From Nostoc sp. 106C (GTDB lineage: Bacteria > Cyanobacteriota > Cyanobacteriia > Cyanobacteriales > Nostocaceae), in contig NZ_MTAW01000226.1 of assembly GCF_002154725.1 (NCBI RefSeq), positions 1-58,569 on the forward strand: a DNA stretch of 58,569 bases, read 5' to 3'. The notes under the pieces were generated by a model. That model did not search any database. It was not told where the DNA came from and worked only from the letters and a program-made list of their open reading frames with translations. How positions within the stretch are numbered: the first letter of the stretch is position 1; each line of letters starts with the position of its first letter. A program made the translations under genes and the position numbers. This document shows positions 36,227 through 45,014 of this stretch, piece by piece.

Positions 36227-37726
36227 TTATGGTTTCAAAGCAATTTCAGAGTTAACGGTTTTGTCCAACACCGGAATTGTAGCCACCATTGCTGTAGTTG
36301 TTGGTTCACTCCAACGCACTAGCCAAGTAGGTTGAACTCCCAAAAAGATGATTAACGCTGCCAAAATTAACGCAGGTGTTTTCTCAAACCATTGAACTTT
36401 GGGATAATAAGCTAAATTGTCGAGTCTACCAAAACAGGTGCGGTTGAGAAGGATGACAAAATAAACCGCGGTTAAACCACTGGCGACGACACACAAAAGG
36501 GTGGGGATAGGAAACGCTGAAAAACTACCCTGAAAAACGATAAATTCTGCAACGAAACCTGTTAAACCGGGAATACCAGCACTCGCCATTCCACTTAATA
36601 CCAATAAAGCACTAATTAAAGGTAAGCCCCGAACTGGACTCATTAAACCATTGAGTTTATCCAACTCACGAGTCCCAACTTTGGTTTCCACCACTCCCAC
36701 CAGATGGAATAAGATAGCGAGAATCAAACCGTGGCTAAACATTTGGGCGACAGCGCCAACTAGCGCCAGGGAAGTACTAGCAGCACCAGCTAACAAGATA
36801 TAACCCATGTGACCGATGGAACTGTATGCTACCATGCGCTTGATATCTTTTTGGGCGATCGCAACTACTGCCCCATAAATTGCACTAACAGCACCCCAAG
36901 TTGCCAAAGTTGGTGCAATGGTACTCCAAGCTTGTGGAAACATACCCATGCCAAATCTTAACAGTCCATAGGTTCCCAGCTTTGCTAATACACCACCCAA
37001 AAGAATCGCGATTGGGGAAGAAGCTTCCACGTAAGCATCAGGTAACCAGGTATGGAAGGGAACCAAGGGAATTTTAATGCCAAAACCTAATACTATTCCT
37101 GCTAGAAGAATAATTTGCATTCCGGCGGAGAGAGTTTGAGTAGAAACTGCATCAAAGGCGAAACTGGTAGAACCAGTTAGCCATACCATACCTAAGAAAG
37201 TTGCTAAAATTAGCGCCCCAGAAACAGCAGTGTAAATCAGGAATTTGATACCTGCATAACCGCGTTTTTCCCCTCCCCAAATCGAAATTAGTAAATAGAA
37301 GGGAATTAATTCTAGTTCATAGAACAAGAAGAATAGCAGTAAATTCTCTGCTAAAAACGCACCAGCTACCCCACCACTAACTAATAAAATTAACGAGTAA
37401 AAAAGCCGAGGTCTTTGAGTGTCTTTGCTGCTGCTGTAAATCGCAATCCAGGTAAGCAGGCTATTTAATACCAACATCAATATAGAAAGCCCATCAACAC
37501 CTAATTGATAGCTTAAACCGAGAGTTTCATTCCAAGGAAGATACTCTTGAAATTGCATTCCCGGATTGCTGATATCAAATTTGAACAAAATAAAAATATT
37601 CCAGAGTAAAGCTATGGCAGCAAAGGATAATGCACTTAACCGTACACCATTGGCGGGAAGATTTTTAGGTATTACTGCTATGATAGCTGCTGCCAAAATC
37701 GGGAGCAAAATCAAAACACTTAACAT
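36227..37726 (-). CDS. ndhD3: NDH-1MS subunit NdhD3
   Basis: A 499-residue proton-pumping membrane subunit with about 14 helices, homologous to NuoM. SYQLGVDGLSILMLVLNS, FLFYELELIPFYLLISIWGG with the conserved Glu, GFGIKIPLVPFHTWLPDAYVEASSP with the conserved Lys, and MVAYSSIGHMGYIL are all intact. It pairs with NdhF3 in the low-CO2-inducible complex, inferred from the neighbouring cupA and ndhF3. The ATG at 37724-37726 fits the family start (MLSVLILLPI). It lies 95 bp after the carbonic anhydrase gene. Confidence 0.94.
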   Translation of the reverse strand: MLSVLILLPILAAAIIAVIPKNLPANGVRLSALSFAAIALLWNIFILFKFDISNPGMQFQEYLPWNETLGLSYQLGVDGLSILMLVLNSLLTWIAIYSSSKDTQRPRLFYSLILLVSGGVAGAFLAENLLLFFLFYELELIPFYLLISIWGGEKRGYAGIKFLIYTAVSGALILATFLGMVWLTGSTSFAFDAVSTQTLSAGMQIILLAGIVLGFGIKIPLVPFHTWLPDAYVEASSPIAILLGGVLAKLGTYGLLRFGMGMFPQAWSTIAPTLATWGAVSAIYGAVVAIAQKDIKRMVAYSSIGHMGYILLAGAASTSLALVGAVAQMFSHGLILAILFHLVGVVETKVGTRELDKLNGLMSPVRGLPLISALLVLSGMASAGIPGLTGFVAEFIVFQGSFSAFPIPTLLCVVASGLTAVYFVILLNRTCFGRLDNLAYYPKVQWFEKTPALILAALIIFLGVQPTWLVRWSEPTTTAMVATIPVLDKTVNSEIALKP

Positions 37727-37821
37727 GGCAATTTGGGTAAATTAGTAAAGAGGAGCATTTTTTCAAGTTATCAACGGTCAATGGTCAAGAGTCAAAGCAC
37801 AAATGACCAATGACAAAAAAC

Positions 37822-38541
37822 CTAACTAACTAAGCTGACTTTACCAGTATCTAAATCGTAATAACTACCAACTATTTTCAGTTTGCCTTCTTTGATTAAC
37901 GCAGAGAGAACTGGGGATGATTTTAACTTCTCAATTTGTCCTAAAACATTAGCTTTACAAGCATTTTCTAATTTATCTCCAGGTTGCCCTTTAGATTTTT
38001 CTACAGCAGGTTGAATTGCAACTAATAAACTACCTATTTGCCCTGGTACTGAGGCACCTTTGATAGTTGCATCTACAGCACCACATCTTTCATGACCTAC
38101 TACCATAATGACTTTGGTACCTAGAACTAAGCTGCCAAATTCTAGGCTACCAATTTCCTCTGTTGTTGCAATATTACCAGCTACACGACAGACAAATAAA
38201 TCTCCTAGTCCCTGATCGAAAATAATTTCTGAAGGAACTCGTGAATCTGCACAACTTAAAATTGATGCAAAGGGTTTTTGACCTTTAGCAACTTCGCGTA
38301 AACGGGATTGGCTTTGGTTAGGGTTGCGTCTTTTTGCTTTTACAAACCGATCGTTTCCATCCAATAATGCTTGTAGTGCTTCATCGGGGCTAAGATCTTG
38401 TTTGTTTTGTGCTGAGGCTTTTTCTGGTGCAACCAAATTTGAACCAACTCCGGCTGCTAATACTCCTGCGCTAATTGCACCTGCACTTAACTTGAGTAAA
38501 TTTCTGCGTGAAACATTTGCTTGGCGATATTTTTTTGTCAT
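37822..38541 (-). CDS. ecaB: Tat-exported beta-class carbonic anhydrase (EcaB-like)
   Basis: A 239-residue zinc enzyme that interconverts CO2 and bicarbonate. A twin-arginine signal (VSRRNLLKLSAGAISAGVLAAG) with an Ala-x-Ala-type site near residue 44 sends the folded protein to the periplasm or thylakoid lumen. The beta-CA zinc site is complete: CADSRVPSE (Cys and Asp-Arg dyad) and GHERCGAV (His and Cys). A GAGGAAAG site precedes the ATG. It sits between ndhF3 and ndhD3 in the same direction, pointing to joint action with NDH-1MS. EcaB in Synechocystis has been reported to associate with NDH-1/CupA. Confidence 0.9.
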   Translation of the reverse strand: MTKKYRQANVSRRNLLKLSAGAISAGVLAAGVGSNLVAPEKASAQNKQDLSPDEALQALLDGNDRFVKAKRRNPNQSQSRLREVAKGQKPFASILSCADSRVPSEIIFDQGLGDLFVCRVAGNIATTEEIGSLEFGSLVLGTKVIMVVGHERCGAVDATIKGASVPGQIGSLLVAIQPAVEKSKGQPGDKLENACKANVLGQIEKLKSSPVLSALIKEGKLKIVGSYYDLDTGKVSLVS

Positions 38542-38707
38542 TGTCTTTCCTCACACTTCAAAAATTATCAGGTTCTGAATAGCCTTGAAAAATTGTCTAA
38601 GTATAGAGACTAAGGGTTAGAGGCTAGTATTTTTATTAGTCTTGAGAATTTTTTAAATCAATCAATGCCAAAAAAATCTCTCTTCTCTAATCCTTAGTCC
38701 CTAATTC

Positions 38708-40567
38708 CTAAAACATCAAATTTAAAAACTGCACTCCCCAGAATGGCCAAGTTACCCACATGCCTAATACACCAACACCTAAAAGTACAGTGAAAGCATA
38801 AAATTGGGTTTGTCCAGATGTACTATATTTCAGACCTTCACCAGTTAATAGTGAGAACAAACCAACCAAATTTACAATGCCATCAACTACAAATCGGTCA
38901 AGCATATCGGCAAATTTGGAAAGTTGAGCAACGCTGAAAATAATCGTCATCCGATAAATTGTTGGAGTGTAAAAATCGTATGCAAACAAGTCTTGTAAAG
39001 GTTGCCAAGGTAGGCGAATTGGTTTAGGAATATTACCTAAATAAATTACGCCAGTGATACCACAACCAAAAATAGTTGACCAAATTAACAACAGCGCAAC
39101 ATCTTTATTGAGGATTACCCATTCTGGTAGTAATGATAAGCTTTGCAACACTAATGGTAGATGTAAGACAAAGCCTAGTAAAGTCACCATCGGTAATACC
39201 ATTGGCCAGTGTACTTCAGGCGATCGCTCACTCATCTGTTTGGGTTTACCAGCAAAAATTAAACCGAATTCTCTGGTTAAACTCACGGCGGTTAAAGCGT
39301 TCACGGCTATAATTACACCAACCAACCAAGGTTGATTTCCCCAAAGTCCATCTGTTAAATCCATCAACGCCCAAAAGCCGCCTAGGGGTGGAAATCCAAT
39401 TAACCCTAAAGTCCCAATGATAAAGGCTATTGCAGAGATTGGACGGCGTGACCATAGTCCACCCAGTTGGGTAACATTTTGGGTGATGCTGTTCCAGATA
39501 ATTCCGCCGGTACTCATGACCAACAATGCGGCTGATACAGCATGAGTCAGTACTAACAATAATGCCGCTTCGTCTTGTTTTGTTCCGACAGCGATAAACA
39601 TCAATCCCATATAAGCGCTGACAGAATATGATTGACAGCGTTTAATATCAACTTGGGCGATCGCAATTAAGGAAGCGCCTATCGCTGTAACTGCACCAAT
39701 CGCTACTATGGCGGAGGAAACTATGGGAGACAAAGTTAATACAGGTTGCAGTTTAATCAGCACCCAGGCACCACTCGCAACTACCACCGAGTTCCGCAAA
39801 ATCGTACTGGGAACCGGGCCTTCCATCGCCTCATCCAACCACAAATGCAGAGGGAATTGGGCACATTTACCCATTGGCCCGGCAATTAAGGCTAAACCTA
39901 CCAGTGCGATCATTGTCGGGTCAACATTTGCAGTTGCAGCCCATTGAGCTAATTCTGTATAATTCCAAGTTCCGGCTAAAGGCCATAGTCCCAGCACACC
40001 CATCAGTAGAAACAAGTCACCTACCCGTTTGGTAAGGAAAGCATCTCTCGCACCGCTAACTACCAAAGGCTGACTGAACCATAAGCCAACTAGTAAGTAG
40101 GTTCCTAAAGTCAGAACTTCCAGAATTACATAACTAAAGAACAAGTTATTACACAAAGCCAGGGCGCACAATCCCGCTTCAAATAAGCCTAATAAAGAAT
40201 AGAAGCGTCCCCAACCCCAATCCATTTCCATGTAACCAATAGCATAAATTTGCGCTAAAAAATTTAAACCAGTGATTACAATCAACGCCCCCACGCTTAT
40301 AGAAGAAATTTCTAAAGCGATGGTAAGATTTAAACCAGCCGTAGAAAGCCAAGGTATAAATACTTGTATTGGTGGCTGATTCCAAGTGGCGAAAAATGCG
40401 ATCGCGCTATGCAGTAACGCCAAAAATGTCATTACTAAATTGACATAACCTGCCGGTCTTGGGCCAGTGCGACGAATGATCCCCGGTGACCAAGGAACGG
40501 CTAAAAGCCCACCTATTAAGGCATAGCACGGAACTAGCCAAACAGTCTCTAAGAGAAACTGAGCCAT
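38708..40567 (-). CDS. ndhF3: NDH-1MS subunit NdhF3
   Basis: A 619-residue NuoL-type proton-pumping subunit and the first gene of the operon. Markers are YAIGYMEMDWGWGRFYSLLGLFEAGLCALAL, the conserved Glu helix FFSYVILEVLTLGTYLLVGLWF, GKCAQFPLHLWLDEAMEGPVPSTILRNSVVVASGAW and the DIKRCQSYSVSAYMGLM segment. The GPVP-STILR form with a Cys in GKCAQFP is typical of the CO2-uptake NdhF3/F4 branch. A good AGAGGTAAG site precedes the ATG. The upstream 338 bp should hold the CO2-responsive promoter. Confidence 0.93.
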   Translation of the reverse strand: MAQFLLETVWLVPCYALIGGLLAVPWSPGIIRRTGPRPAGYVNLVMTFLALLHSAIAFFATWNQPPIQVFIPWLSTAGLNLTIALEISSISVGALIVITGLNFLAQIYAIGYMEMDWGWGRFYSLLGLFEAGLCALALCNNLFFSYVILEVLTLGTYLLVGLWFSQPLVVSGARDAFLTKRVGDLFLLMGVLGLWPLAGTWNYTELAQWAATANVDPTMIALVGLALIAGPMGKCAQFPLHLWLDEAMEGPVPSTILRNSVVVASGAWVLIKLQPVLTLSPIVSSAIVAIGAVTAIGASLIAIAQVDIKRCQSYSVSAYMGLMFIAVGTKQDEAALLLVLTHAVSAALLVMSTGGIIWNSITQNVTQLGGLWSRRPISAIAFIIGTLGLIGFPPLGGFWALMDLTDGLWGNQPWLVGVIIAVNALTAVSLTREFGLIFAGKPKQMSERSPEVHWPMVLPMVTLLGFVLHLPLVLQSLSLLPEWVILNKDVALLLIWSTIFGCGITGVIYLGNIPKPIRLPWQPLQDLFAYDFYTPTIYRMTIIFSVAQLSKFADMLDRFVVDGIVNLVGLFSLLTGEGLKYSTSGQTQFYAFTVLLGVGVLGMWVTWPFWGVQFLNLMF

Positions 40568-40905
40568 GAACTTACCTCTATAATTTGCAACAAAACTTCG
40601 GCGTTACGAATCAAACAGCTTTGATTGCAACTAACCTAGCCATCACTAGCAATTCAATTTTATTTTTGCTTAATCTTGTTAAAAATAGCTTACCTTTATC
40701 TATGCCAAAAAGGAAATACTTAGAATAAACAAATGAACGATAATTACTCTAACTAATTCTTATATGTTGTAAGTATTTAATTAATGAATAATAACTATTA
40801 CTTCATATCTATGGATAATCTTGCAAAGAATCAATAGTTTTCATTGATTTTTTCTAATTGACATAAATGACAAGAGACGCAGCTGATTGCGTCTCTAAAA
40901 ATCCG
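40568..40905 (-). promoter_or_regulatory. Putative NDH-1MS operon promoter region
   Basis: A 338-bp AT-rich region upstream of ndhF3. It contains a 7-bp dyad AATCAAT-N7-ATTGATT at 40829-40849, of LysR-box type. It partly resembles the NdhR half-sites (TCAATG, ATCAAT), but the spacing is not canonical. No other gene is visible. Confidence 0.4.
40873..40896. repeat. AGAGACGCA hairpin repeat
   Basis: A 9-bp perfect stem (AGAGACGCA / TGCGTCTCT) with a 6-nt loop just after the stop codon of the small membrane gene at 40906. This is a familiar dispersed hairpin in Nostocales and may also terminate that gene. Confidence 0.6.
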
Positions 40906-41100
40906 CTAAATGATAGTTGACATTTGGGTAAATTTATTGTCATAACTACAAGCAACCATTGCGGACGGTTGGTTAACTTGGCTGATGGGAGCGGGTTTCA
41001 TGTCTCGGTAGTCGAGGATTTGGACAATAATTAGGTAGGCGATCGCTAAAAGCACAGAAATCGCACCTGTAATAATGGCAATTATTTTTGAGCGTTCCAT
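40906..41100 (-). CDS. Small single-helix membrane protein
   Basis: A 64-residue protein from ATG 41100 (MERSKIIAIITGAISVLLAIAYL). The longer frame to 41244 covers a repeat-rich leader and is not supported. One transmembrane helix is followed by QILDYRDMKPAPISQ and a polar tail. An AGGAAAG site precedes this ATG. No family name is recognised. The length and hydropathy suggest a subunit-like or stress-type small protein. Its leader contains a GGGCATAGCA hairpin. Confidence 0.65.
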   Translation of the reverse strand: MERSKIIAIITGAISVLLAIAYLIIVQILDYRDMKPAPISQVNQPSAMVACSYDNKFTQMSTII

Positions 41101-41683
41101 TAGTCTTTCCTGTAAGTGAATGTTTATACTGTGCCGATAGCGTTCTCTATTGCATAGAATACACACCATTCGAGGGGCATAGCACTGCTGTGCCCGATTA
41201 TGTATGGCATCCACACGAGAACCGCTATATATCCACATTGCCACAGTTACTCATTTACTGATATACATCACTGCGGTGGGTCATTAAAGAAGTCGGAAGT
41301 ACAGTATCAGTTCATACATGGCGACGAATACGGGCACTGCCCACAAGAGCTAACTGAAACAATCGCAAGGGTTTGGGCTTTCCGCAATTGCAATTATATA
41401 AATATTTTTGCGTACCTACTTATCGTCAGGGCACGGCATTGCCGATGCCCCTACCTCTGTACTTTATTTTCGCTTGTCATTTGGGGGTATTTTTGAAATT
41501 GGTAGTCCCTGCAACCTCAATTTTGCACCTTTTACACTCAACGATGAGCCTTTTATCCTCGAAGTTGCGGCTTTTACCCTCAAAGTTGCGCCTTTAAGCC
41601 AGAATGATAAAAAATATCTCACCATTGCTGAATATACAGGCTGAAGCGTGTAGTAATATTTTCTCCTCTCCGTGCATTGGAAC
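41101..41683. repeat. Repeat-rich non-coding region (two hairpins and 21-bp tandem units)
   Basis: Two hairpins of one family lie at 41175-41195 (GGGCATAGCA-C-TGCTGTGCCC) and 41429-41450 (GGGCACGGC-ATT-GCCGATGCCC). At 41507-41590 four units of 21 bp follow in register: the last three begin CCTTTTACACTC, CCTTTTATCCTC and GCTTTTACCCTC, and two end in GTTGCG. The overlapping frames on both strands are by-products of these repeats. No gene is supported. Confidence 0.65.
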
Positions 41684-42059
41684 ATGGGATTAGACTTTTC
41701 CGGGCAAAAACTCCGAGGACGCAACTTCCAAGGAAAAGACCTTGCGGGTGCAAACTTTAGTTATACCGACATCCGAGGGGCAAACTTCACCAATGCTAAT
41801 TTAAAAGATGCAAACTTCAGCTATGCCAAAGCGGGACTACAACGTCGTTGGTCAATTGATGCGCTATTAGTAATAATCTCATTAGTTAACTTTGGCAGAA
41901 GCAGCGAAAAAGCCCCAAGAGAATGCAACGAAAAAGACTGCAAAGACTGCAATCACAATGTTGAAAGGAATATTTACAGGCTTACCTGCTGTGGCTTCGC
42001 TGGTGGAAGCTGGTAATAAGTTATTGCCGCTAATTTCTAAGTTATTCGGTCTGGGTTAA
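41684..42059 (+). pseudogene. Pentapeptide-repeat protein gene, frameshifted remnant
   Basis: From ATG 41684 the frame encodes pentapeptide repeats (LDFSGQKLRGRNFQGKDL, AGANFSYTDIRGANF, TNANLKDANFSYAKAG) and then LQRRWSIDALLVIISL, where a membrane part normally continues. After that the frame turns into low-quality sequence. In the next frame, closing at 42057-42059, a different protein end is readable: LAEAAKKPQENATKK, then AITMLKGIFTGLPAVAS and NKLLPLISKLFGLG. A stop lies just before that second segment. The locus is a decayed gene or a chimera of two. Confidence 0.65.
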
Positions 42060-42531
42060 TGTTTTAACAGCAAAGCACCATAGCTTGAACAGGGCGATTA
42101 AAACTGCATTTAAACAAAACTTAGCAAACTAGGTTATTTTGCGGTCAGCAATTACGAGTCTACAAAACTTAACATCACATTAATCTATTGCTATATTCCT
42201 CATAGGCTATACCAGACAAGATATTGGCGATCGCTTTAGAGATATTACTGAGAAATTTTTTACCAAGTGTGGCGTTATGGTACTCCGATTGAGTCTACCC
42301 TTGTTATTAGTCATAAAATAGGTAGCAAAATTTCTTGTAAATTACTACGACATTGGAGTAAATACTATACTGATTTGAAGATGAAAGCTCGTAGAAAATG
42401 CGATCGCCTACATTCATGACGTAATTTTTTAACAATACGAGCAAAAGTGCAACGGCAACAGGACAGCTATCTATGGTTGCTTAGTTCAATGAAAAACCTT
42501 GTAACTATTGCTTAGGCTAAATTTATCCATA
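42060..42531. other. Gap upstream of IscB stub, possible omega-RNA relic
   Basis: A 470-bp stretch with no intact frame. Its last part (about 42447-42477, GCAAC...GTTGC pairing) could be a remnant of the structured omega RNA that normally lies upstream of iscB. This is suggested only by position. Confidence 0.3.
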
Positions 42532-42750
42532 ATGACTAAAGTTTTTATCCTTGATGTTGACAAACAACCTTTATACCCAATACACATCAGCTATGCCAGA
42601 AAGCTGTTGTCACAAGGTGAAGCTGCTGTATTCCGGCGATACCCATTTACCATCATTCTGAAGGAACCCCTAACCCACTCAAGACTGGAGCAGCTAGGCT
42701 TCAAAATTGACCTAAATGTTAATCAAACGAGTAGCGTGCAGCGTCGATAA
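42532..42750 (+). pseudogene. Truncated IscB-type protein (RRXRR/PLMP-domain stub)
   Basis: A 72-residue frame from ATG 42532 with KVFILDVDKQPLYPIH, then YARKLLSQGEAAVFRRYPF and TIILKE. This is the N-terminal PLMP/RRXRR domain of cyanobacterial IscB RNA-guided nucleases (usually over 400 residues). It diverges from the family after FKID, where the RuvC-I motif should begin with DPGSKTTG, and stops. The RuvC and HNH parts are absent downstream. The stub is therefore non-functional as a nuclease. Confidence 0.7.
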
Positions 42751-42931
42751 AGATGTTCATGCACAACAGTACAACAGCTTAAAATAAACATTTTTTGACT
42801 GCTGCAATCGGTCATAGAATTGTTGTCACCAAAAGCAAGAGAATCGGTATTGATGCCGATAACTTTGCAAATTGAGGAATATAGATATTGCTAAAAGACA
42901 ATTTAGTTGCTTGAGAGTTAGGAAAAATAAT

Positions 42932-43693
42932 ATGTCTAAATTAGATAAACCTAAACCTCCTGTATTCGAGTGCGTTGAAGATGAACGCTTGCACCGCAAA
43001 CAACGCCTAGCTGCGGCAATTCGCCTGTTTGATCGGTATGACTTGAATGAGGGTACAGATGGTCATATTACAGCTCGCGATCCAGAGTTTACAGATCATT
43101 TTTGGATCAACCCTCTGGGGATAGATTTTAGTCAGATTCGAGTTTCCAACCTGATATTAGTAAATAAGGACGGAGATGTTGTTAAAGGCGATCAGCCTGT
43201 AAATCGAGAAGCTTTTGCCATTCACTCCCGAATTTATGAAGCTAGACCCGATGCGATCGCCACAGTTTATGCCCATTCAATTTATGGTAAAGCTTGGTCT
43301 AGCTTAGGTCGCCCACTTGACCCTCTCAATCAAGATTCCTGTGCTTTTTACGAAGACCATAGTGTATTTCATGACTGTACAGATGATGCACTAGATCCAT
43401 CCGCAGGTAAACATATTGCTGAAACCTTGGGTCATTGTAAAGCTGTAATTTTACGTAACCACGGTATGCTCACTGTGGGTCATTCAGTAGATGAAGCTGC
43501 TTGGTGGTTTATTAACCTAGAACGCTCAAGCCAAGCACAACTTTTGGCTGAGGCTGCGGGAAGACCCAGTATCATCGAACATGATAGCGCACGTTTAACA
43601 CACACCCAAGTTGGCACGCATTTTAATGGCTGGTTCTGCTTTCAGCCCCTTTATAACAGGATTGTGCGCGAACAACCAGATTTACTTGAGTAG
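42932..43693 (+). CDS. Class II aldolase/adducin family protein
   Basis: A 253-residue protein from ATG 42932 (MSKLDKPKPPVFECVEDERLHRKQ). TTG 42872 is a weaker start. The class II aldolase fold is marked by GTDGHITARDPEFTDHFWINPLGIDF, VNREAFAIHSRIYEARPDAIATVYAHSIYGKAWSSLG (metal-binding HS.. region), and KAVILRNHGMLTVG with the third His. It lacks a clear sugar-phosphate site. Members near this branch process small hydroxy acids, but the substrate here is unknown. It is followed after about 100 bp by an SDR gene on the same strand, a plausible metabolic pair. Confidence 0.85.
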   Translation: MSKLDKPKPPVFECVEDERLHRKQRLAAAIRLFDRYDLNEGTDGHITARDPEFTDHFWINPLGIDFSQIRVSNLILVNKDGDVVKGDQPVNREAFAIHSRIYEARPDAIATVYAHSIYGKAWSSLGRPLDPLNQDSCAFYEDHSVFHDCTDDALDPSAGKHIAETLGHCKAVILRNHGMLTVGHSVDEAAWWFINLERSSQAQLLAEAAGRPSIIEHDSARLTHTQVGTHFNGWFCFQPLYNRIVREQPDLLE

Positions 43694-43794
43694 TTTGGAA
43701 TTTAGAATTAAAAATCCTCATCAATCAGTTCCAGTCATCTTAAACAATATTACCTATCGCTATTTTTATTAATTAACTGAGAAGACTAAAGATT

Positions 43795-44583
43795 ATGGAT
43801 TTACAACTTAATGGCAAAGTAGCTTTAGTAACAGCTGGGAGTAAAGGGCTGGGTAAAGCTACAGCAAGGCAATTTGCCTGTGAGGGTACAAAAGTGGCTA
43901 TTTGTGCGCGCAGTGAGTTAGTTGATAAAGCTGCTGTGGAGATCGAAAGCGAAACAGGTACACAAGTGCTGGCTGTGCGTGCAGATGTTACTAAACCAGC
44001 AGACATTGAGCGCGTAATTAGTACGACAGTAGAGAAATTTGGCGGGTTAGATATCCTAGTTACCAATGCTGGGGGACCACCTGCTGGCACGTTTGATGAT
44101 ATTAATGTTGCAGCATGGGAAGCCGCAATCAATCTGAATTTGCTCAGTGCAGTTCACTTGGTAAAATCTGCCTTACCTTACCTACGCCAATCTAGTGCTG
44201 CGGCGATTCTCACTATTACTTCAACCTCGACCAAACAACCAGTTCAAAATCTCGTTTTGTCGAATTCAATTCGTTTAGCAGTAATTGGTTTAACTAAAAC
44301 ACTCAGCCAAGAACTAGGTAGCGATCGCATTCGTGTCAACAGCATCTTACCAGGCTGGACATATACAGAGCGAGTAGAAGAATTAATCAACGCCCGCATT
44401 GCTAAAAGTGGCACAACAAAAGAAGCAGAAATTGCAGCTATCAATGCAAATATCCCTGCTGGTCGCATGGGTAAACCAGAAGAGTTTGCCAACGTAGCTG
44501 TATTTCTTTGTTCACCCGTCGCCTCGTTTGTGAATGGAGTTATGCTGCAAGTCGATGGTGGAAGCAACCAAGGAATATTTTAA
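43795..44583 (+). CDS. SDR-family oxidoreductase with atypical active site
   Basis: A 262-residue Rossmann protein. The dinucleotide motif is TAGSKGLGKA, and the NAG motif is VTNAGGPPAG. Where classical SDRs have Ser...YxxxK, this one reads TSTSTKQPVQNLVLSNSIRLAVIGL, so the catalytic Tyr and Lys are replaced (Asn/Ser and Arg region). The C-terminus (VAVFLCSPVASFVNGVMLQVDGGSNQGIF) is classical. It belongs to the BKR-like SDR subgroup with imperfect tetrads. Reductase activity is uncertain. It probably forms a transcript with the aldolase gene. Confidence 0.85.
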   Translation: MDLQLNGKVALVTAGSKGLGKATARQFACEGTKVAICARSELVDKAAVEIESETGTQVLAVRADVTKPADIERVISTTVEKFGGLDILVTNAGGPPAGTFDDINVAAWEAAINLNLLSAVHLVKSALPYLRQSSAAAILTITSTSTKQPVQNLVLSNSIRLAVIGLTKTLSQELGSDRIRVNSILPGWTYTERVEELINARIAKSGTTKEAEIAAINANIPAGRMGKPEEFANVAVFLCSPVASFVNGVMLQVDGGSNQGIF

Positions 44584-44639
44584 TTGCGCCAAGCTACACG
44601 GCTGATGGTGCAGGAAGAAGCGATCGCACATCTGCACTC

Positions 44640-44809
44640 ACTTGTGTCAACTTAAGCCTTGGCGAATAGAATTCGCGCGCCACTTGCTTCAAGCCGACGG
44701 CAGTTCCTACCCTTCGGGAACGCTGACCCTGCGGGAAGGCTCCGCCGAACAGCGAACAAGTCCGGCTACCGAACGGACTGCCTTGGAAACCCGTCCAACG
44801 CAGTGGCTT
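44640..44809. repeat. GC-rich palindromic repeat cluster
   Basis: A dense set of small hairpins (CGAATAGAATTCG, CCCTTCGGGAA, CCCTGCGGGA, and AAGTCCGG/CCGGACTT type pairings) flanks MITE copy B. The segment continues after the MITE at 45025-45070 (GGCGTTCGCCCTTGGCG, CCCGCAGGGTAGCAA). Frames over this region are artefacts. Confidence 0.65.
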
Positions 44810-44819
44810 GGCTATATAG

Positions 44820-45014
44820 CAATACGGTTCAGTTAAGGTGATAATAGTTCTCATCTGTCGAACAAAAACCAAGATTTGGGGGAGAATCCCCCAAACCCCC
44901 GATTGGGGGACGGTTGCGTCCCCCAAGCCCCCTCCAAAATAATTGTTCGGTTTTTTGTTTAGGAATTATTTGTGAACTTTGTTGTCAATGAATTTTCTTA
45001 ACTGAACTGTATTG
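44820..45014. mobile_element. MITE-like element, copy B (inverted relative to copy A)
   Basis: A 195-bp copy of the element at 27049-27210, in the opposite orientation, with ends CAATACGGTTCAGTTAAG and the complement of CTTAACTGAACTGTATTG. It is flanked by a perfect 10-bp target duplication (GGCTATATAG at 44810-44819 and 45015-45024). It differs by an internal insertion with GGGGGACGG...CCCCCAAGCC. No transposase is encoded. It inserted into a REP cluster. Confidence 0.85.

Noticed and set aside
40829-40849. NdhR operator upstream of ndhF3
   Set aside because: Half-sites resemble the motif but the spacing differs from TCAATG-N10-ATCAAT, so it is only listed as a dyad in the promoter region.
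41464-41724. Minus-strand frame with seven-residue repeats
   Set aside because: It is the translation of a 21-bp tandem DNA repeat and overlaps a pentapeptide remnant on the other strand.
42180-42420. Possible gene fragment between the pentapeptide and IscB remnants
   Set aside because: All frames are broken within about 40 codons and none matches a known domain.
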